Below, piece after piece: positions 1-10,156 of a DNA stretch of 64,000 nucleotides. Under the pieces are notes generated by a model. The model made no database searches and was not told where the DNA came from. It worked only from the letters and a program-made list of their open reading frames with translations. Source of the DNA: Blochmannia endosymbiont of Camponotus sp. C-003 (GTDB lineage: Bacteria; Pseudomonadota; Gammaproteobacteria; Enterobacterales; Enterobacteriaceae); NCBI RefSeq assembly GCF_023585685.1, contig NZ_CP097764.1, positions 1-64,000 of the forward strand, written 5' to 3'. The translations under genes were made by a program, and so were the position numbers. How positions within the stretch are numbered: position 1 is the first letter of the stretch; the number at the start of each line of letters is the position of its first letter.

Positions 1-724
1 TAATATCCATTTGGCAATGCGTATTTTTTTCTTTTTTATTTTCATAAAACAATAAAAAATTTATATATAATAATCTTTAGTATTAAAGCCTCTTGTTAGA
101 GTACTACAAGTATTCTATGAAATATATGTTTTTATTCAATACTAGTATTATTTTTACTAAATATGTAATTGTTACAAAACACATTTCTCTGTAAGAAATG
201 TATAATGTATTAAAATATTATTTTAAAATTAATAAAAAATTATTTATCCATTTTGGATAGGTTAATTGTTATAGTTTTTAAATTAATGTTAATTAACGAT
301 TTTTGTTTGTTCTTTATCGTATTCATTGGATATGAATATATTTATATGAACGTAAATATATATAAGAAGTCATGATTTATTTTTAGTAACTCTATGAAAC
401 GATAATAAAAAAATATTTTTTGATATAGATATCGTATAAGAATGCAATTCACATTTTTATATATTTTGTTTAAATCTAAATATATCATTATCATAATAAA
501 TACACTGCATCATAACACATATTTCTTCTAAACATAAGATACAGGAATACTATTTTGGTAATAGTTTGTACTTATAAATGATATTTAATTAAATAAAGTT
601 ATTAACATGTATAGATTATATTATATAATTTTGTTATTTAAATTTAATTTGCATTGTGTATGGGAGAGTAAATGATTTAGAATATTATATATGTGAATTT
701 TTATTTTATCAATAAAATTCTTCA
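1..724. other. AT-rich region without a recognisable gene
   Basis: I see no gene supported by homology here. The complement of positions 45 to 1 opens with ATG and a lysine-rich 15-codon stretch that leaves the window. It could be the 5' end of a leftward gene, but it has no Shine-Dalgarno sequence and is too short to identify. In E. coli the segment upstream of upp carries purM and purN on the other strand, and no trace of them is visible. Confidence 0.5.
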
Positions 725-791
725 AATATCAATTTAAATAATATCCCATATTTGTGTGTTTAAAATATGGGATATTATTTAAATTGATATT
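725..791 (+). repeat. Perfect 29-bp inverted repeat upstream of upp
   Basis: Arms 725-753 and 763-791 are exact reverse complements and flank a 9-nt loop. The hairpin ends 54 nt before the upp start codon and has no clear T-tract immediately after it. It could be a leftover terminator of a lost upstream gene, a bidirectional terminator, or a 5'-UTR structure of the upp mRNA. The structure is certain; the role is inferred. Confidence 0.75.
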
Positions 792-845
792 GAAAGTATA
801 ATTCTTCAGATTGGAGTATTTACTTTCATGGAGAACAAAATTTAT

Positions 846-1472
846 ATGAAAATAGTTGAAGTTAAACATCCATTGGTACGTCATAAATTAGGGCTAATGC
901 GTATTTGTGACATTAGTACTAAACGTTTTAGAGAATTATCTTCAGAATTAGGAAGTTTATTAACTTATGTAGCTACTGATGATTTAGAAATGGAAATAAT
1001 AACTATTAAAGGGTGGTGTGGATTAGTAAAGATTGCACGTATTAAGGGAAAAAAAATAACGGTAGTACCAATATTGAGAGCTGGATTAGGTATGATGAAT
1101 GGTGTATTAGAGCATCTTCCAAGCGCACGTATTAGTATAATAGGAATTTATCGTAATGAAATCACTCTTCAACCAATTCCATATTTTCATAAATTAGTTT
1201 CCAATATTAATGAACGTATGGCTATGGTGTTAGACCCTATGTTAGCTACTGGTGGATCAATAATTGCTACTATTGATTTATTAAAGAAATTTGGATGCAG
1301 TAATATAAAGGTGTTATCGATAGTAGCAGCTCCAGAAGGAATTAAAGCTTTAGAAGAAAAACATCCAGATATTGAATTATATTTAGCTTCTATAGATCAA
1401 AAAATTAATAAATATGGTTATATTATACCAGGATTTGGAGACGCTGGCGATAAAACATTTGGAACTAAATGA
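846..1472 (+). CDS. upp: Uracil phosphoribosyltransferase
   Basis: Upp converts uracil and PRPP to UMP in the cytoplasmic pyrimidine salvage pathway. The protein is 208 residues, the E. coli length, if it starts at 846 (MKIVEVKHP), which matches the E. coli N-terminus. A GGAG lies about 10 nt upstream of that ATG. An in-frame ATG at 828 would add six residues with no counterpart in the family. The PRPP-binding loop is visible as [11 protein letters not shown], and the C-terminus [13 protein letters not shown] is the conserved uracil-binding end. In E. coli upp is followed by the uracil permease gene uraA, which is absent here, so uracil would have to be made internally or enter another way. 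The gene sits between two long hairpins. Confidence 0.96.
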   Translation: MKIVEVKHPLVRHKLGLMRICDISTKRFRELSSELGSLLTYVATDDLEMEIITIKGWCGLVKIARIKGKKITVVPILRAGLGMMNGVLEHLPSARISIIGIYRNEITLQPIPYFHKLVSNINERMAMVLDPMLATGGSIIATIDLLKKFGCSNIKVLSIVAAPEGIKALEEKHPDIELYLASIDQKINKYGYIIPGFGDAGDKTFGTK

Positions 1473-1484
1473 TATATAATTGAT

Positions 1485-1530
1485 TGCAGTTCAATATATT
1501 TTTAATTGTTTAAAAATATATTGAACTGCA
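1485..1530 (+). terminator. Perfect 21-bp hairpin after upp
   Basis: Arms 1485-1505 and 1510-1530 are exact complements with a 4-nt loop (TTGT), starting 12 nt after the upp stop codon. The sequence after it is AT-rich rather than a clean T-run. The position between convergent upp and bcp suggests a terminator or mRNA 3'-end stabiliser. Confidence 0.7.
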
Positions 1531-1627
1531 TAAATATTATAGCTATAATTGTTGTAGAAAATTTAATATCGATAATATAAAAACATGCATCCATGTTTAT
1601 TTTTTTGGTAGCATTTTATTTACGCGA

Positions 1628-2101
1628 TTAATTGTTATCAATTAGATAACGTAATACGATCTGATCATGATCAACTGGTTTAAAATGTTGAAATACTTGT
1701 TCGATCATTCCGGTTTGGTTTATTATGAAACTCACACGATGTATACCATTATATGGTTTACCCATAAATTTTTTTTCACCCCATACTCCAAATTTCTTGG
1801 CAATTTGGTTGTTTTCATCAGTAAGTAAAGTAAAGTTTAACATTTCTTTTTCAGAGAATTTTGCAAGTTTTTCTGATGTGTCGTTACTAATTCCAATTAT
1901 TTCTATGTTCAATTTTCTAAATGCATGCATGTTATCTCTCAATTTACATGCCTGTATAGTGCATCCTGGTGTCATAGCTTTAGGAAAGAAATAAACAAGA
2001 ATTTTTTTTATTCCTATAAAAGAATTCAGACTGATCAAAACACCATTTTGATCAGGTAAATTAAATTGAGGTGCTGTATCCCCAATTTGTAGTGGTATCA
2101 T
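1628..2101 (-). CDS. bcp: Thioredoxin-dependent thiol peroxidase, BCP/PrxQ type
   Basis: This peroxiredoxin reduces hydrogen peroxide and organic hydroperoxides using thioredoxin. From the ATG at 2101 it has 157 residues (E. coli 156). The motif MTPGCTIQAC holds the peroxidatic Cys47 and the resolving Cys52 five residues later, as in the PrxQ group. The C-terminal FGVWGEKKFMGKPYNGIHR stretch is also typical. An upstream in-frame ATG at 2116 would add five residues, but GGAGTG seven bases before 2101 favours the shorter form. It stands alone, convergent with upp, as in E. coli relative order. It probably provides one of few peroxide defences in a small genome. Confidence 0.94.
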   Translation of the reverse strand: MIPLQIGDTAPQFNLPDQNGVLISLNSFIGIKKILVYFFPKAMTPGCTIQACKLRDNMHAFRKLNIEIIGISNDTSEKLAKFSEKEMLNFTLLTDENNQIAKKFGVWGEKKFMGKPYNGIHRVSFIINQTGMIEQVFQHFKPVDHDQIVLRYLIDNN

Positions 2102-2581
2102 AATATAACACTCCATTAATAATTTAAATAGTTATATTTCATATAAAATAGTTTATTGTTGTCAGATTTTAATATTATTTTAAACGTATGTATAGAATAT
2201 AAATAAATTTATTTAATAAAAAGTTTACGTTATACACGAACATGAAAAATTTGGAGTTTCATATAAAAAAGAATAAAAAACTATTTTTAAAAAATTTTTT
2301 AAATTACTATATTTTAGATGTTCTTAACGAATAATAATTTACTTATTAAGTAAAAATTTAATGAAAATAATTTCTATTTAATATAAAATATTAAACTGTA
2401 GTAAAAGATAAGCATGTTTATTAATAATATTATATATATAATTAAAAAATTAATTATAATGTTTATTACTATATGTATAGGATAGCCTAGTATTTTATTT
2501 GATATTTATTGTTATTTTATTTAGATTTTATTTACTAAATAACGATATTTTGTAGATTTTGTTTATTGGAGATAATAGTTC
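2102..2581. other. Divergent spacer between bcp and dapA
   Basis: This spacer of about 480 bp is AT-rich and contains no coding sequence that I recognise. It must carry the promoters of the two divergent genes bcp and dapA, but no convincing -35/-10 pair stands out against the AT background. In E. coli gcvR and other genes lie in this interval; no remnant is visible. Confidence 0.5.
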
Positions 2582-3460
2582 ATGTTTACGGGAAGTATAG
2601 TGGCGTTAATTACCCCAATGGATCTCAATGGTGCTGTAGATCGAATGAGTTTAAAAAAACTTGTTGATCATCATGTAGTTAGTGGTACGTCAGCTATTGT
2701 CTCCGTTGGTACAACTGGAGAAATGTCTGGACTAACACATGAAGAGCACGTTGATGTAGTTATGCGCACCTTAGAGTTTAGTGATGGTAGAATACCCATT
2801 ATAGCGGGTACTGGTGCTAATTCGACTGCCGAGGCTGTTGCATTAACTAATAAATTTAATGATAGTGATATAGCAGCTTGTTTAAGTGTTACTCCTTATT
2901 ATAATTGTCCTAATCAAGAAGGATTATTTCAGCATTTTAAAGCTATCTCAGAAAGTACAGAACTGCCTCAAATATTATATAATGTTCCAGTACGTACTGG
3001 TTGTGATATGCTACCGGTTACTGTTGCCCGTTTATCAAACATAAAAAATATAGTGGGTATTAAAGAGGCGACAGGAAACTTAAATCGAGTAAATCAATTG
3101 AAACAGTTGGTTCATGAAAATTTTATTTTATTGAGCGGAGATGATTTAAGCGCATTAGATTTTATGCAACTTGGGGGGGGTGGAGTGATTTCCGTTACAG
3201 CAAATATTGCTGCGAAAGAAATGGCTGAGTTATGTAAGTTAGCTAATGAAAACGATTTTTTAAATGCACAATATATTAATCAACGTTTGATACCTGTACA
3301 CCAAGCTTTATTTATTGATTCTAATCCAATTCCAGTGAAATGGGCTTGCAAAGAGTTAGGATTAATATCGCACGATGCTGCACGGTTGCCCATGACTGCT
3401 TTATCTGCAGTACATCGTGATGTATTAAAGAAAGTTTTAATAGATTCAGGATTATTTTAA
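2582..3460 (+). CDS. dapA: 4-hydroxy-tetrahydrodipicolinate synthase
   Basis: DapA condenses pyruvate with aspartate semialdehyde, the first committed step to meso-diaminopimelate and lysine. The length of 292 residues equals the E. coli enzyme. The Schiff-base Lys161 in GIKEATG, Tyr133 in ILYNVP and Thr44/Thr45 in GTTGE of the catalytic relay are all present. A GGAG lies 9 nt upstream of the ATG. The conserved glycine segment is LGGGGVISV, where E. coli has LGGHGVISV, encoded by a run of eight G (3173-3180) that could provoke slippage. As in E. coli, bamC follows directly, so the two are likely cotranscribed. The enzyme serves both peptidoglycan and lysine supply. Confidence 0.97.
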   Translation: MFTGSIVALITPMDLNGAVDRMSLKKLVDHHVVSGTSAIVSVGTTGEMSGLTHEEHVDVVMRTLEFSDGRIPIIAGTGANSTAEAVALTNKFNDSDIAACLSVTPYYNCPNQEGLFQHFKAISESTELPQILYNVPVRTGCDMLPVTVARLSNIKNIVGIKEATGNLNRVNQLKQLVHENFILLSGDDLSALDFMQLGGGGVISVTANIAAKEMAELCKLANENDFLNAQYINQRLIPVHQALFIDSNPIPVKWACKELGLISHDAARLPMTALSAVHRDVLKKVLIDSGLF

Positions 3461-3505
3461 TAAATCATCATACTTATTTATGAATGAGTATTTATAAGGG
3501 CTATA

Positions 3506-3805
3506 ATGTTAATTTTTTTAGAGATTCTGTCTGTGATATTATTGTCGGCTTGTTCTTTTGGAACGTATAAGGAATCTCGTTGTAAACTTAATGGTGATTT
3601 ATCATATTTAGATACTACATCTTTGGTGGAATTAAATATACCGAAAGATTTAGATGTTGCATTGCCTATATCATATGATGATTATGTTGTTCCTAATATC
3701 AATATCGGTGATCAAGAAGTAGGTAAACAATTAAACATATGTCCTCCGTTAATTTTATCTACAGATATGTTAAATGAATCTTGTTTAATTAATGTTGAGG
3801 ATTAA
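3506..3805 (+). CDS. bamC: Truncated BamC (NlpB) lipoprotein, N-terminal segment only
   Basis: BamC is an outer-membrane lipoprotein of the BAM complex that inserts beta-barrel proteins. This product has 99 residues against about 344 in E. coli. The hydrophobic leader ends in the lipobox LLSAC (Cys16). Then follows sequence clearly related to the E. coli N-terminal region: GDLSYLDTTSLVEL, the DYVVPN element, and VGKQL with ICPP. This is the extended, largely unstructured segment that wraps BamD in known complexes. Both helix-grip domains are missing, and only 155 nt separate the stop from convergent dapE, so the rest has been deleted. The leader lacks the usual lysine or arginine and has Glu6, which is odd. 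The reading frame is clean, so I call it a shortened gene rather than a pseudogene. Confidence 0.75.
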   Translation: MLIFLEILSVILLSACSFGTYKESRCKLNGDLSYLDTTSLVELNIPKDLDVALPISYDDYVVPNINIGDQEVGKQLNICPPLILSTDMLNESCLINVED

Positions 3806-3960
3806 TTTTAGTATAAAATATTAAATATAATCGCAGTATTTTTGTTGAGTTTGTTTTTAAACATATGCAGAATATAGTAAAACTATATATTTATTAATTT
3901 AGTATTGAAATAGTTTATATATGAAGTTCAACAATCACGTTCTTAGTTTCAGAGTTGTTG

Positions 3961-5142
3961 TCATAATATGTTATAAAATGTAACAATAATTATTGTATTT
4001 ATCATTAAATCTGCTATTATCTTTTGATATATAGCGCTAAGCAATTTTAAATCAATCAAGTCAATGTATTCGTTAACTTTGTGGATTGTATGATTGAGAG
4101 CACCTAATTCTATGATTTCTGCCCCCATTTTAGCTATAAACCGCCCATCAGAAGTACCTCCTGTGGTTTCTAATCGAGGTTTAAATTTTTGATGACATTT
4201 AATTGCATTCACTACAACATTATATAATTTTCTAGGATTACTAAAATAAGGTTCCGCAGAAAGTTTCCAATCGATATTACAAGTTACTGTGTAACGCGCG
4301 AATATTTTACTTGTGTGTCGTTTAATGTCGTCAATAGAACATTTATCATTAAAGCGTATATTAAAATTTAATATAACCGTATGGGGTGTAACATTGTTGT
4401 TGTTACTATTAGAACAAATATTAGTCATTTGTATAACAGTAGGAGGAAATAGTATACTTTTTTCTTGATCCCATGTAGTGTGTAGTAAATCTGACAGAGC
4501 TGGAACGATTAAATGTATTGGATTTTTTAAAAATTGAGGATACGCTACATGGCCTTGTGATCCATGTATTGTTAGTTGTCCAAGAAGTGAACCCCGTCTA
4601 CCATTTTTTATAATATCTCCCAGTTGATGTTGACTGGATGGTTCTCCTACTATGCAATAGTCTATATGTTCGTTACGTTTGATTAGAGATTCTACGACTT
4701 TTGTAGTTCCGTTGATGCCGCTTCCTTCTTCATCAGAAGTAATGAGAAATGCGATCCGTCCTTGATGATTGGGATGTTGATTGATAAAATTAGTAGCAGC
4801 TACTAACATAGCTGCTAATGCACCTTTCATATCAATCGCACCTCGTCCATGCAATATGTTATTATGTACTAATCCTGAGAACGGGGGGTAATCCCAAAGT
4901 TGCAAATCGCCAGGTTCAACCACATCAGTATGCCCAATAAACAGTAATGTACGGTTTTGTTGTTTTTTGAGACCATGAAATGCCCAAAGATTAAGAGTGT
5001 TGTCAAAACGCATTAATTCTATATCAAAATTGAATTTTGATAAATAATCTACAATTATTTTATGGCAACCATGATGATCTGGGTGTACTGAAGGTTGTTG
5101 AATTAATTTTTGAGCTAATTTTATTAGTGTTGAATCATTCAT
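3961..5142 (-). CDS. dapE: Succinyl-diaminopimelate desuccinylase
   Basis: DapE hydrolyses N-succinyl-LL-diaminopimelate in the succinylase branch of the lysine/meso-DAP pathway. It is a di-zinc M20 peptidase-family enzyme. The ligands are visible: His71 in FIGHTDVV, Asp104 in GRGAIDMKG, Glu139 (general base) and Glu140 in SDEEGSG, Glu168 in VGEPS, and the C-terminal His in NHTIHKVN. The family dimerisation domain lies between. The protein is 393 residues, E. coli 375. The last dozen or so (INTIIIVTFYNIL) have no counterpart and are hydrophobic, as if the original stop was lost and translation runs on. It is convergent with the bamC stub, as in E. coli. With dapA it shows that the pathway is kept. 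Confidence 0.95.
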   Translation of the reverse strand: MNDSTLIKLAQKLIQQPSVHPDHHGCHKIIVDYLSKFNFDIELMRFDNTLNLWAFHGLKKQQNRTLLFIGHTDVVEPGDLQLWDYPPFSGLVHNNILHGRGAIDMKGALAAMLVAATNFINQHPNHQGRIAFLITSDEEGSGINGTTKVVESLIKRNEHIDYCIVGEPSSQHQLGDIIKNGRRGSLLGQLTIHGSQGHVAYPQFLKNPIHLIVPALSDLLHTTWDQEKSILFPPTVIQMTNICSNSNNNNVTPHTVILNFNIRFNDKCSIDDIKRHTSKIFARYTVTCNIDWKLSAEPYFSNPRKLYNVVVNAIKCHQKFKPRLETTGGTSDGRFIAKMGAEIIELGALNHTIHKVNEYIDLIDLKLLSAIYQKIIADLMINTIIIVTFYNIL

Positions 5143-5312
5143 TTTTTGTTTTTCCGCAATAATAGTTGTGACAAAGTTATTGTGAAGTTAATCACTCACA
5201 CGTTTAAACCCCATAATTTTATTAGTATAAAATTCATATGTATAAATTTATACAAACATATTGAAATAGATATTTTTTATGGAAAATTAAATATTGTTGG
5301 TAACCTGTTGAT

Positions 5313-7310
5313 TTATGATGTTTTGAGTAATTTATATGATTTATTGATCACATAGTCTACGGTAAAGTCAAAAAATTTAAATAATTGATTGGATGGCGCT
5401 GATTTTCCAAATGTATTCATGCCAATGATTTCACCATGTAATCCAACGTACTTATGCCAATAGTCAGCGCTGCTAGCTTCGATAGCTATTCTATTAATTA
5501 CTGAATTTGGTAATACGTATTCACGATATGATTGATCCTGCTGATCAAATATATCAGTAGAAGGCAATGAAATAACTCGTATTTTGTAACCTTCATCGGT
5601 TAATCGGTAATATGACTCTACTGCTAATGTTATTTCTGATCCAGTAGCGATTATAATTAATTCAGGAATATTTTGACAATCTTTCAGAATATATCCTCCG
5701 CGAGCAATGTTGCTAATTTGTATTGATGTGCGTTCTTGTTGTGTGAGATTTTGTCTAGATAAAATCAATACGGTTGGTCCACGATTTTCAATTGCTAATT
5801 TCCAGGCAACTGCTGTTTCTACTTGATCACAGGGACGCCATACTGTCAAATTGGGCGTCATACGTAAACTTGATAATTGTTCTACGGGCTGATGAGTTGG
5901 CCCATCTTCTCCTAATCCAATAGAATCATGAGTATAAATCATAATATGATGACTATTCATTAATGCTGCCATTCGAACTGCGTTGCGTGCGTATTCAGAA
6001 AATGTTAAAAATGTAGCAGTATAAGGTAAAAAAGTTCCATAATTAGCGATTCCGTTAGCAATAGCAGTCATTCCAAATTCACGTACACCGTAATGAATAT
6101 AATTTCCGGAAGGATTTTGCATAATAGAACAAGATTGAGAGCAATCGGTCAAATTGCTGGGAGTTAAGTCTGCAGATCCACCAAAAAGTTCTGGTAATTT
6201 TCTCGAAAAAGATTCAATGATAATTTGAGAAGCTTGACGTGTAGCGATATTTTTGGAGTGTACCTGTAAATTTTCAATAAATTGTTGTGTGTCTTTATAC
6301 CAATCATCAGGTAATTTTCGTTGTATTCGTCTTATTAATTCTTTTGCTAAATTAGGATAAGTAACCTGGTATTTATAAAACAGTTGTTGCCAGTTATTTT
6401 CCTTTTTTTGCCCTAGTATCGTAGCATTCCATAATTTATATATTTCTTTTGGAATGACGAATGGGGGTTCATTCCAATTCAGTGCTTTTCGAGTAGCAAC
6501 AACTTCTTTTACTCCTAATGGTGCGCCGTGAGCGCTATGTGTTCCGCTTTTATTTGGAGATCCAAATGCAATAATAGTATTACATATTAACAATGACGGT
6601 CTATCTAATGTGGATTGAGCCTGATTAATTGCAGTTTTAACAGAATCCCTATTATGGCCGTCGATATTGCGTATTACATGCCATCCATAAGCTTCAAAAC
6701 GCACGGCAGTATTATCTGTGAACCATTCTTGTACATTTCCGTCTATAGAAATGCCGTTATTATCATAAAATATAATTAATTTGTTTAATTTCATAGTTCC
6801 GGCTAGCGAGCAAACTTCATGAGAAATGCCTTCCATCATACATCCATCTCCTACAAATACATAGGTATAATGATTAATGATATTAAACTGTGCACGATTA
6901 AATTGAGCTGCTAGCGTCCGTTCAGCAATTGCAAACCCTACAGCGTTAGCAAGACCTTGTCCTAGTGGACCTGTTGTAACCTCAATCCCATCGGTATTCT
7001 CATATTCTGGATGACCGGGTGTTTTAGAATTTAATTGTCTAAAATTTTTTAAATCTTCTATGGATATTTTATATCCGGTTAAATGTAGTATGCTGTATAA
7101 CAGCATTGATCCATGTCCATTAGATAAAACAAATCGATCTCTGTTAATCCAATTAGGATTATTTGGGTTATGGTTTAAGTAGTCTCTCCATAAGACTTCA
7201 GCGATATCGGCCATACCCATGGGACACCCAGGATGTCCAGAATTAGCTTTTTGTATAGCATCTATACTTAATATACGTATGGCATTAGCTAGTATTTTTT
7301 CTGATAACAT
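5313..7310 (-). CDS. tktB: Transketolase
   Basis: Transketolase moves two-carbon units between sugar phosphates in the non-oxidative pentose phosphate pathway, giving ribose 5-phosphate and erythrose 4-phosphate. The protein is 665 residues, near 663-667 in E. coli. The N-terminal thiamine diphosphate domain has the GDG...NN magnesium/TPP motif (GDGCMMEG through IIFYDNN) and the SGHPG and GPLGQG substrate loops. The middle pyrimidine domain has VREFGM with the catalytic glutamate, and [15 protein letters not shown]. The symbol tktB rests on position: in E. coli tktB lies beyond dapE in this direction. By sequence alone tktA and tktB are not separated. The E. coli partner talA, which would lie just upstream, is not recognisable. 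Confidence 0.94.
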   Translation of the reverse strand: MLSEKILANAIRILSIDAIQKANSGHPGCPMGMADIAEVLWRDYLNHNPNNPNWINRDRFVLSNGHGSMLLYSILHLTGYKISIEDLKNFRQLNSKTPGHPEYENTDGIEVTTGPLGQGLANAVGFAIAERTLAAQFNRAQFNIINHYTYVFVGDGCMMEGISHEVCSLAGTMKLNKLIIFYDNNGISIDGNVQEWFTDNTAVRFEAYGWHVIRNIDGHNRDSVKTAINQAQSTLDRPSLLICNTIIAFGSPNKSGTHSAHGAPLGVKEVVATRKALNWNEPPFVIPKEIYKLWNATILGQKKENNWQQLFYKYQVTYPNLAKELIRRIQRKLPDDWYKDTQQFIENLQVHSKNIATRQASQIIIESFSRKLPELFGGSADLTPSNLTDCSQSCSIMQNPSGNYIHYGVREFGMTAIANGIANYGTFLPYTATFLTFSEYARNAVRMAALMNSHHIMIYTHDSIGLGEDGPTHQPVEQLSSLRMTPNLTVWRPCDQVETAVAWKLAIENRGPTVLILSRQNLTQQERTSIQISNIARGGYILKDCQNIPELIIIATGSEITLAVESYYRLTDEGYKIRVISLPSTDIFDQQDQSYREYVLPNSVINRIAIEASSADYWHKYVGLHGEIIGMNTFGKSAPSNQLFKFFDFTVDYVINKSYKLLKTS

Positions 7311-9133
7311 AAAACGTTTTCCTAATGTTGAATATTTTAATCAAAAGGGCCATTAAATATTGTCTCTTATAGAGAATTATTGAATATGTTTAGTTTAATT
7401 TTTCCATAATTATTTTATTATTTTTTAAAAAAGTTGATTGATATATAGAAATAGATTTATTACATACTTTTTTTAAAAAATCAAATATACAGCATTTGAT
7501 AGGTTGCATATGATTGATTTGCTTGATTAATTGTGTAGTAGTATTTCGTTAAGTGATCACGTTCATTTATAGCTATAGCTATCATGATTAAGTTAGTTGT
7601 ATTAAAATTGGTGTTTGTAGTAATATTGTTGACGTAATATTTATTGTGGTAACAATGATTTTTATTTATTTTTTTGCATGTTAAGAGAATTGTAAATCCT
7701 ATATTTTTAATAGTAGTACATATTGATGTATAACAGTTAAAAATAAGATTCATAAATAGAGAGATTAAACATAAATTATATAGATGATGGCTATACCGAA
7801 TAGTATCAATATTTTTAATATTTTCTGTAATTACGGAATTTTTTTAAACCATTTGATTGATACATTGCTGACTCCGTATTTCAATTTATAATTGAGTAAT
7901 ATTGAAATATTATAATTATTTTAAATATATAAAGTGAAATATATTTTTTCAGTTTAAAATATTATTTATCGCTGTTTCATCTCTAATTCAAATGTGTTTT
8001 CAGTAATAAATATATTCGTATCACATATAAGTTGTGTCACATGTCGCAATATGTACTGTATGATTATTATGTATCTAGAAATCATTTATTAATTCATGTA
8101 TATACATTTGTATGTAATGCAGTATTATTAAAATATTGAAAATTGTTATTGTTATCATTTAATATTAATTGTAACTTTTATTACATAACTATAAATATTA
8201 TTATGGTTGAAGTGACGCTCTCGACATGCAGTTATTGCAGTATTAATTTTTTAGATCGTATCAAAATTACATATCTGTTTTCTTTTTTAATATGTTATAT
8301 ATAACACATAATAGAAAAATGATTTAAAATATGGGTATTATGTAACATTTAATGGAATTTAAGATTGTACCAGTTATTTAGTATATTACTTATTTTTCCA
8401 CAATAAAATTTATATGGATATGTAGCATATATCCAATGCATAGTTGAACATAATGTTTTTAATGTGTTTAAAATAATTATTTTTTTTGTATTTTATTTCG
8501 TAACAGTCTACTTTGTTTAGGTTATAATTATAGTATATAACAAATGTTATTGTAATATTAATTATAATAAGAATTGTCTTAAACTGTATAAAAAGTAATC
8601 AAAATTTTTATACATACAGATGATCATTTGTTATATAAATCATTTATTGCAACAGAATTATTTTAATTTTAAATGTTTTAATTATTGATATAATTATATT
8701 GATAATGATTTTTTGGATTTTAAATCATCTTAATGCAGATATCCACATATTGTATAGGAATCATTTGTGAATTGTCTTTTATTTTATAAAATATTTTTAT
8801 ATGTTTTTTAAAAAAAATAATATTACTATATTTTATTATAAATTATAATATTGAATATGGTATTATTTTTACGGAGAGAATTATATATAATCTTCATGTA
8901 ATATGATTAATGGAAAATTTTATTCGATTAATAATTAGCCAATATATGAAAATTCATCTATACAATAACAGATATCATCATAATATTATTAATTGATTAC
9001 AAAACTTGTGTAAACATAAATTTTATCAAAGTTGATATCGTAATTGTATGTATTATGTATTATAGAATAATATTCTATTAACTGAAGGAATATCTCTATT
9101 TGATCGGGTATATGTTTGTATTCGGATATAATA
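7311..9133. other. 1.8-kb region without a recognisable gene
   Basis: This is the longest non-coding stretch in the window. The only open frame of note runs on the minus strand at 7481-7753 (90 codons). Its composition is asparagine-, isoleucine- and threonine-rich, as random AT-rich DNA gives, and I recognise no domain. By E. coli order, talA would lie on the minus strand just upstream of transketolase, and a long set of genes would lie before cysP. The interval may hold their fully eroded remains. The promoter of cysPTWA must lie near its right end. I found no tRNA or strong hairpin. Confidence 0.5.
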
Positions 9134-10156
9134 ATGATTAGTATACATACTATTTTAAACATAATGAAGTTAATAGTATTGTTATGTTGTGTTTTTTATG
9201 TTCCGGTACATGGAACTGTTTTATTAAATAGTTCTTATGACGTGTCTAGAGAATTGTTTTTAAAGATTAATTCTGATTTTATTAAATATTGGAAAGATCT
9301 TCATCCTGAGGATACGTTAATTATTCGTCAATCTCATGCAGGATCTACTAGACAAGCTATGGCAATATTACAAGGATTACGAGCGGATGTGGTTACATAT
9401 AATCAAGTGATAGATATTCAAATTTTGTGTGATCGCGGACACTTAATTCCTAAAAATTGGCAAGATCGATTTCCAAATCATAGTTCTCCATTTTTTTCTA
9501 CTATGGCTTTCTTAGTGAGGCGAGGCAACCCAAAGGGAATTCATAATTGGCATGATTTAACTAACGAAGGTCTGCAAATAATATTTCCTAATCCTAAAAC
9601 TTCTGGTAATGGACGTTATACTTATTTAGCTGCTTGGAATTTTTTTTTAAAAAATAGCGACGGAAATATAGAACAAACTCGCATTTGGATGCAAAAATTT
9701 TTAAAGAATGTAGTGGTCTTTGATACTGGAGGACGTGCTGCTACTTCTACTTTTGTTGATCGTAATCAAGGAGATGTACTAATTAGTTTTGAATCTGAAG
9801 CAAAATTAGTCCAAGATCAATATGGATTTGATAGTTATGAAATTGTTATACCCACACCCAATATTTTGGTAGAATTTCCAGTAACTTGGATAGATAAAAA
9901 TGTCATTAGAAATAAAACCAAAGATGTAGCACAGGCTTATTTAGATTACCTATACGTTCCTGCAGCACAAAAGATTATTACCAAGCTTGGGTATCGTGTT
10001 AATCCAAACGACATTGATCAGGTATATCAGAATGGATCATCTGGGAGTCAATTATTTAGGATAGAAGATCAACTTGGTAATTGGAAGACTATCATGAATA
10101 CACATTTTACGCGTGGTGGTGAATTAGATCAATTGTTATCAATAGGACATCGTTGA
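9134..10156 (+). CDS. cysP: Thiosulfate/sulfate-binding periplasmic protein
   Basis: CysP captures sulfate and thiosulfate in the periplasm and delivers them to the CysTW permease. The mature part begins TVLLNSSYDVSREL, nearly the E. coli CysP start, and DVVTYNQVIDIQIL and PNPKTSGNGRYTYLAAW distinguish it from the paralogue Sbp. An N-terminal signal peptide is clear, probably cleaved near VHG/T. The start is uncertain. ATG 9134 gives a 27-residue signal peptide, ATG 9164 (MKLIVLLCC) a short classical one, and an in-frame TTG at 9116 is also possible. No start has a strong Shine-Dalgarno sequence. The stop overlaps the cysT start. It heads a cysPTWA operon without cysM. Confidence 0.93.
   Translation: MISIHTILNIMKLIVLLCCVFYVPVHGTVLLNSSYDVSRELFLKINSDFIKYWKDLHPEDTLIIRQSHAGSTRQAMAILQGLRADVVTYNQVIDIQILCDRGHLIPKNWQDRFPNHSSPFFSTMAFLVRRGNPKGIHNWHDLTNEGLQIIFPNPKTSGNGRYTYLAAWNFFLKNSDGNIEQTRIWMQKFLKNVVVFDTGGRAATSTFVDRNQGDVLISFESEAKLVQDQYGFDSYEIVIPTPNILVEFPVTWIDKNVIRNKTKDVAQAYLDYLYVPAAQKIITKLGYRVNPNDIDQVYQNGSSGSQLFRIEDQLGNWKTIMNTHFTRGGELDQLLSIGHR

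Noticed and set aside
1..45. Lysine-rich minus-strand start running off the window
   Set aside because: Only 15 codons are visible and there is no ribosome binding site; too little to call a gene.
7481..7753. 90-codon open frame on the minus strand
   Set aside because: Asn/Ile/Thr/Tyr-rich composition typical of random AT-rich DNA, no recognisable domain and no ribosome binding site that stands out. A faint TTN similarity to the transaldolase start does not hold in spacing.
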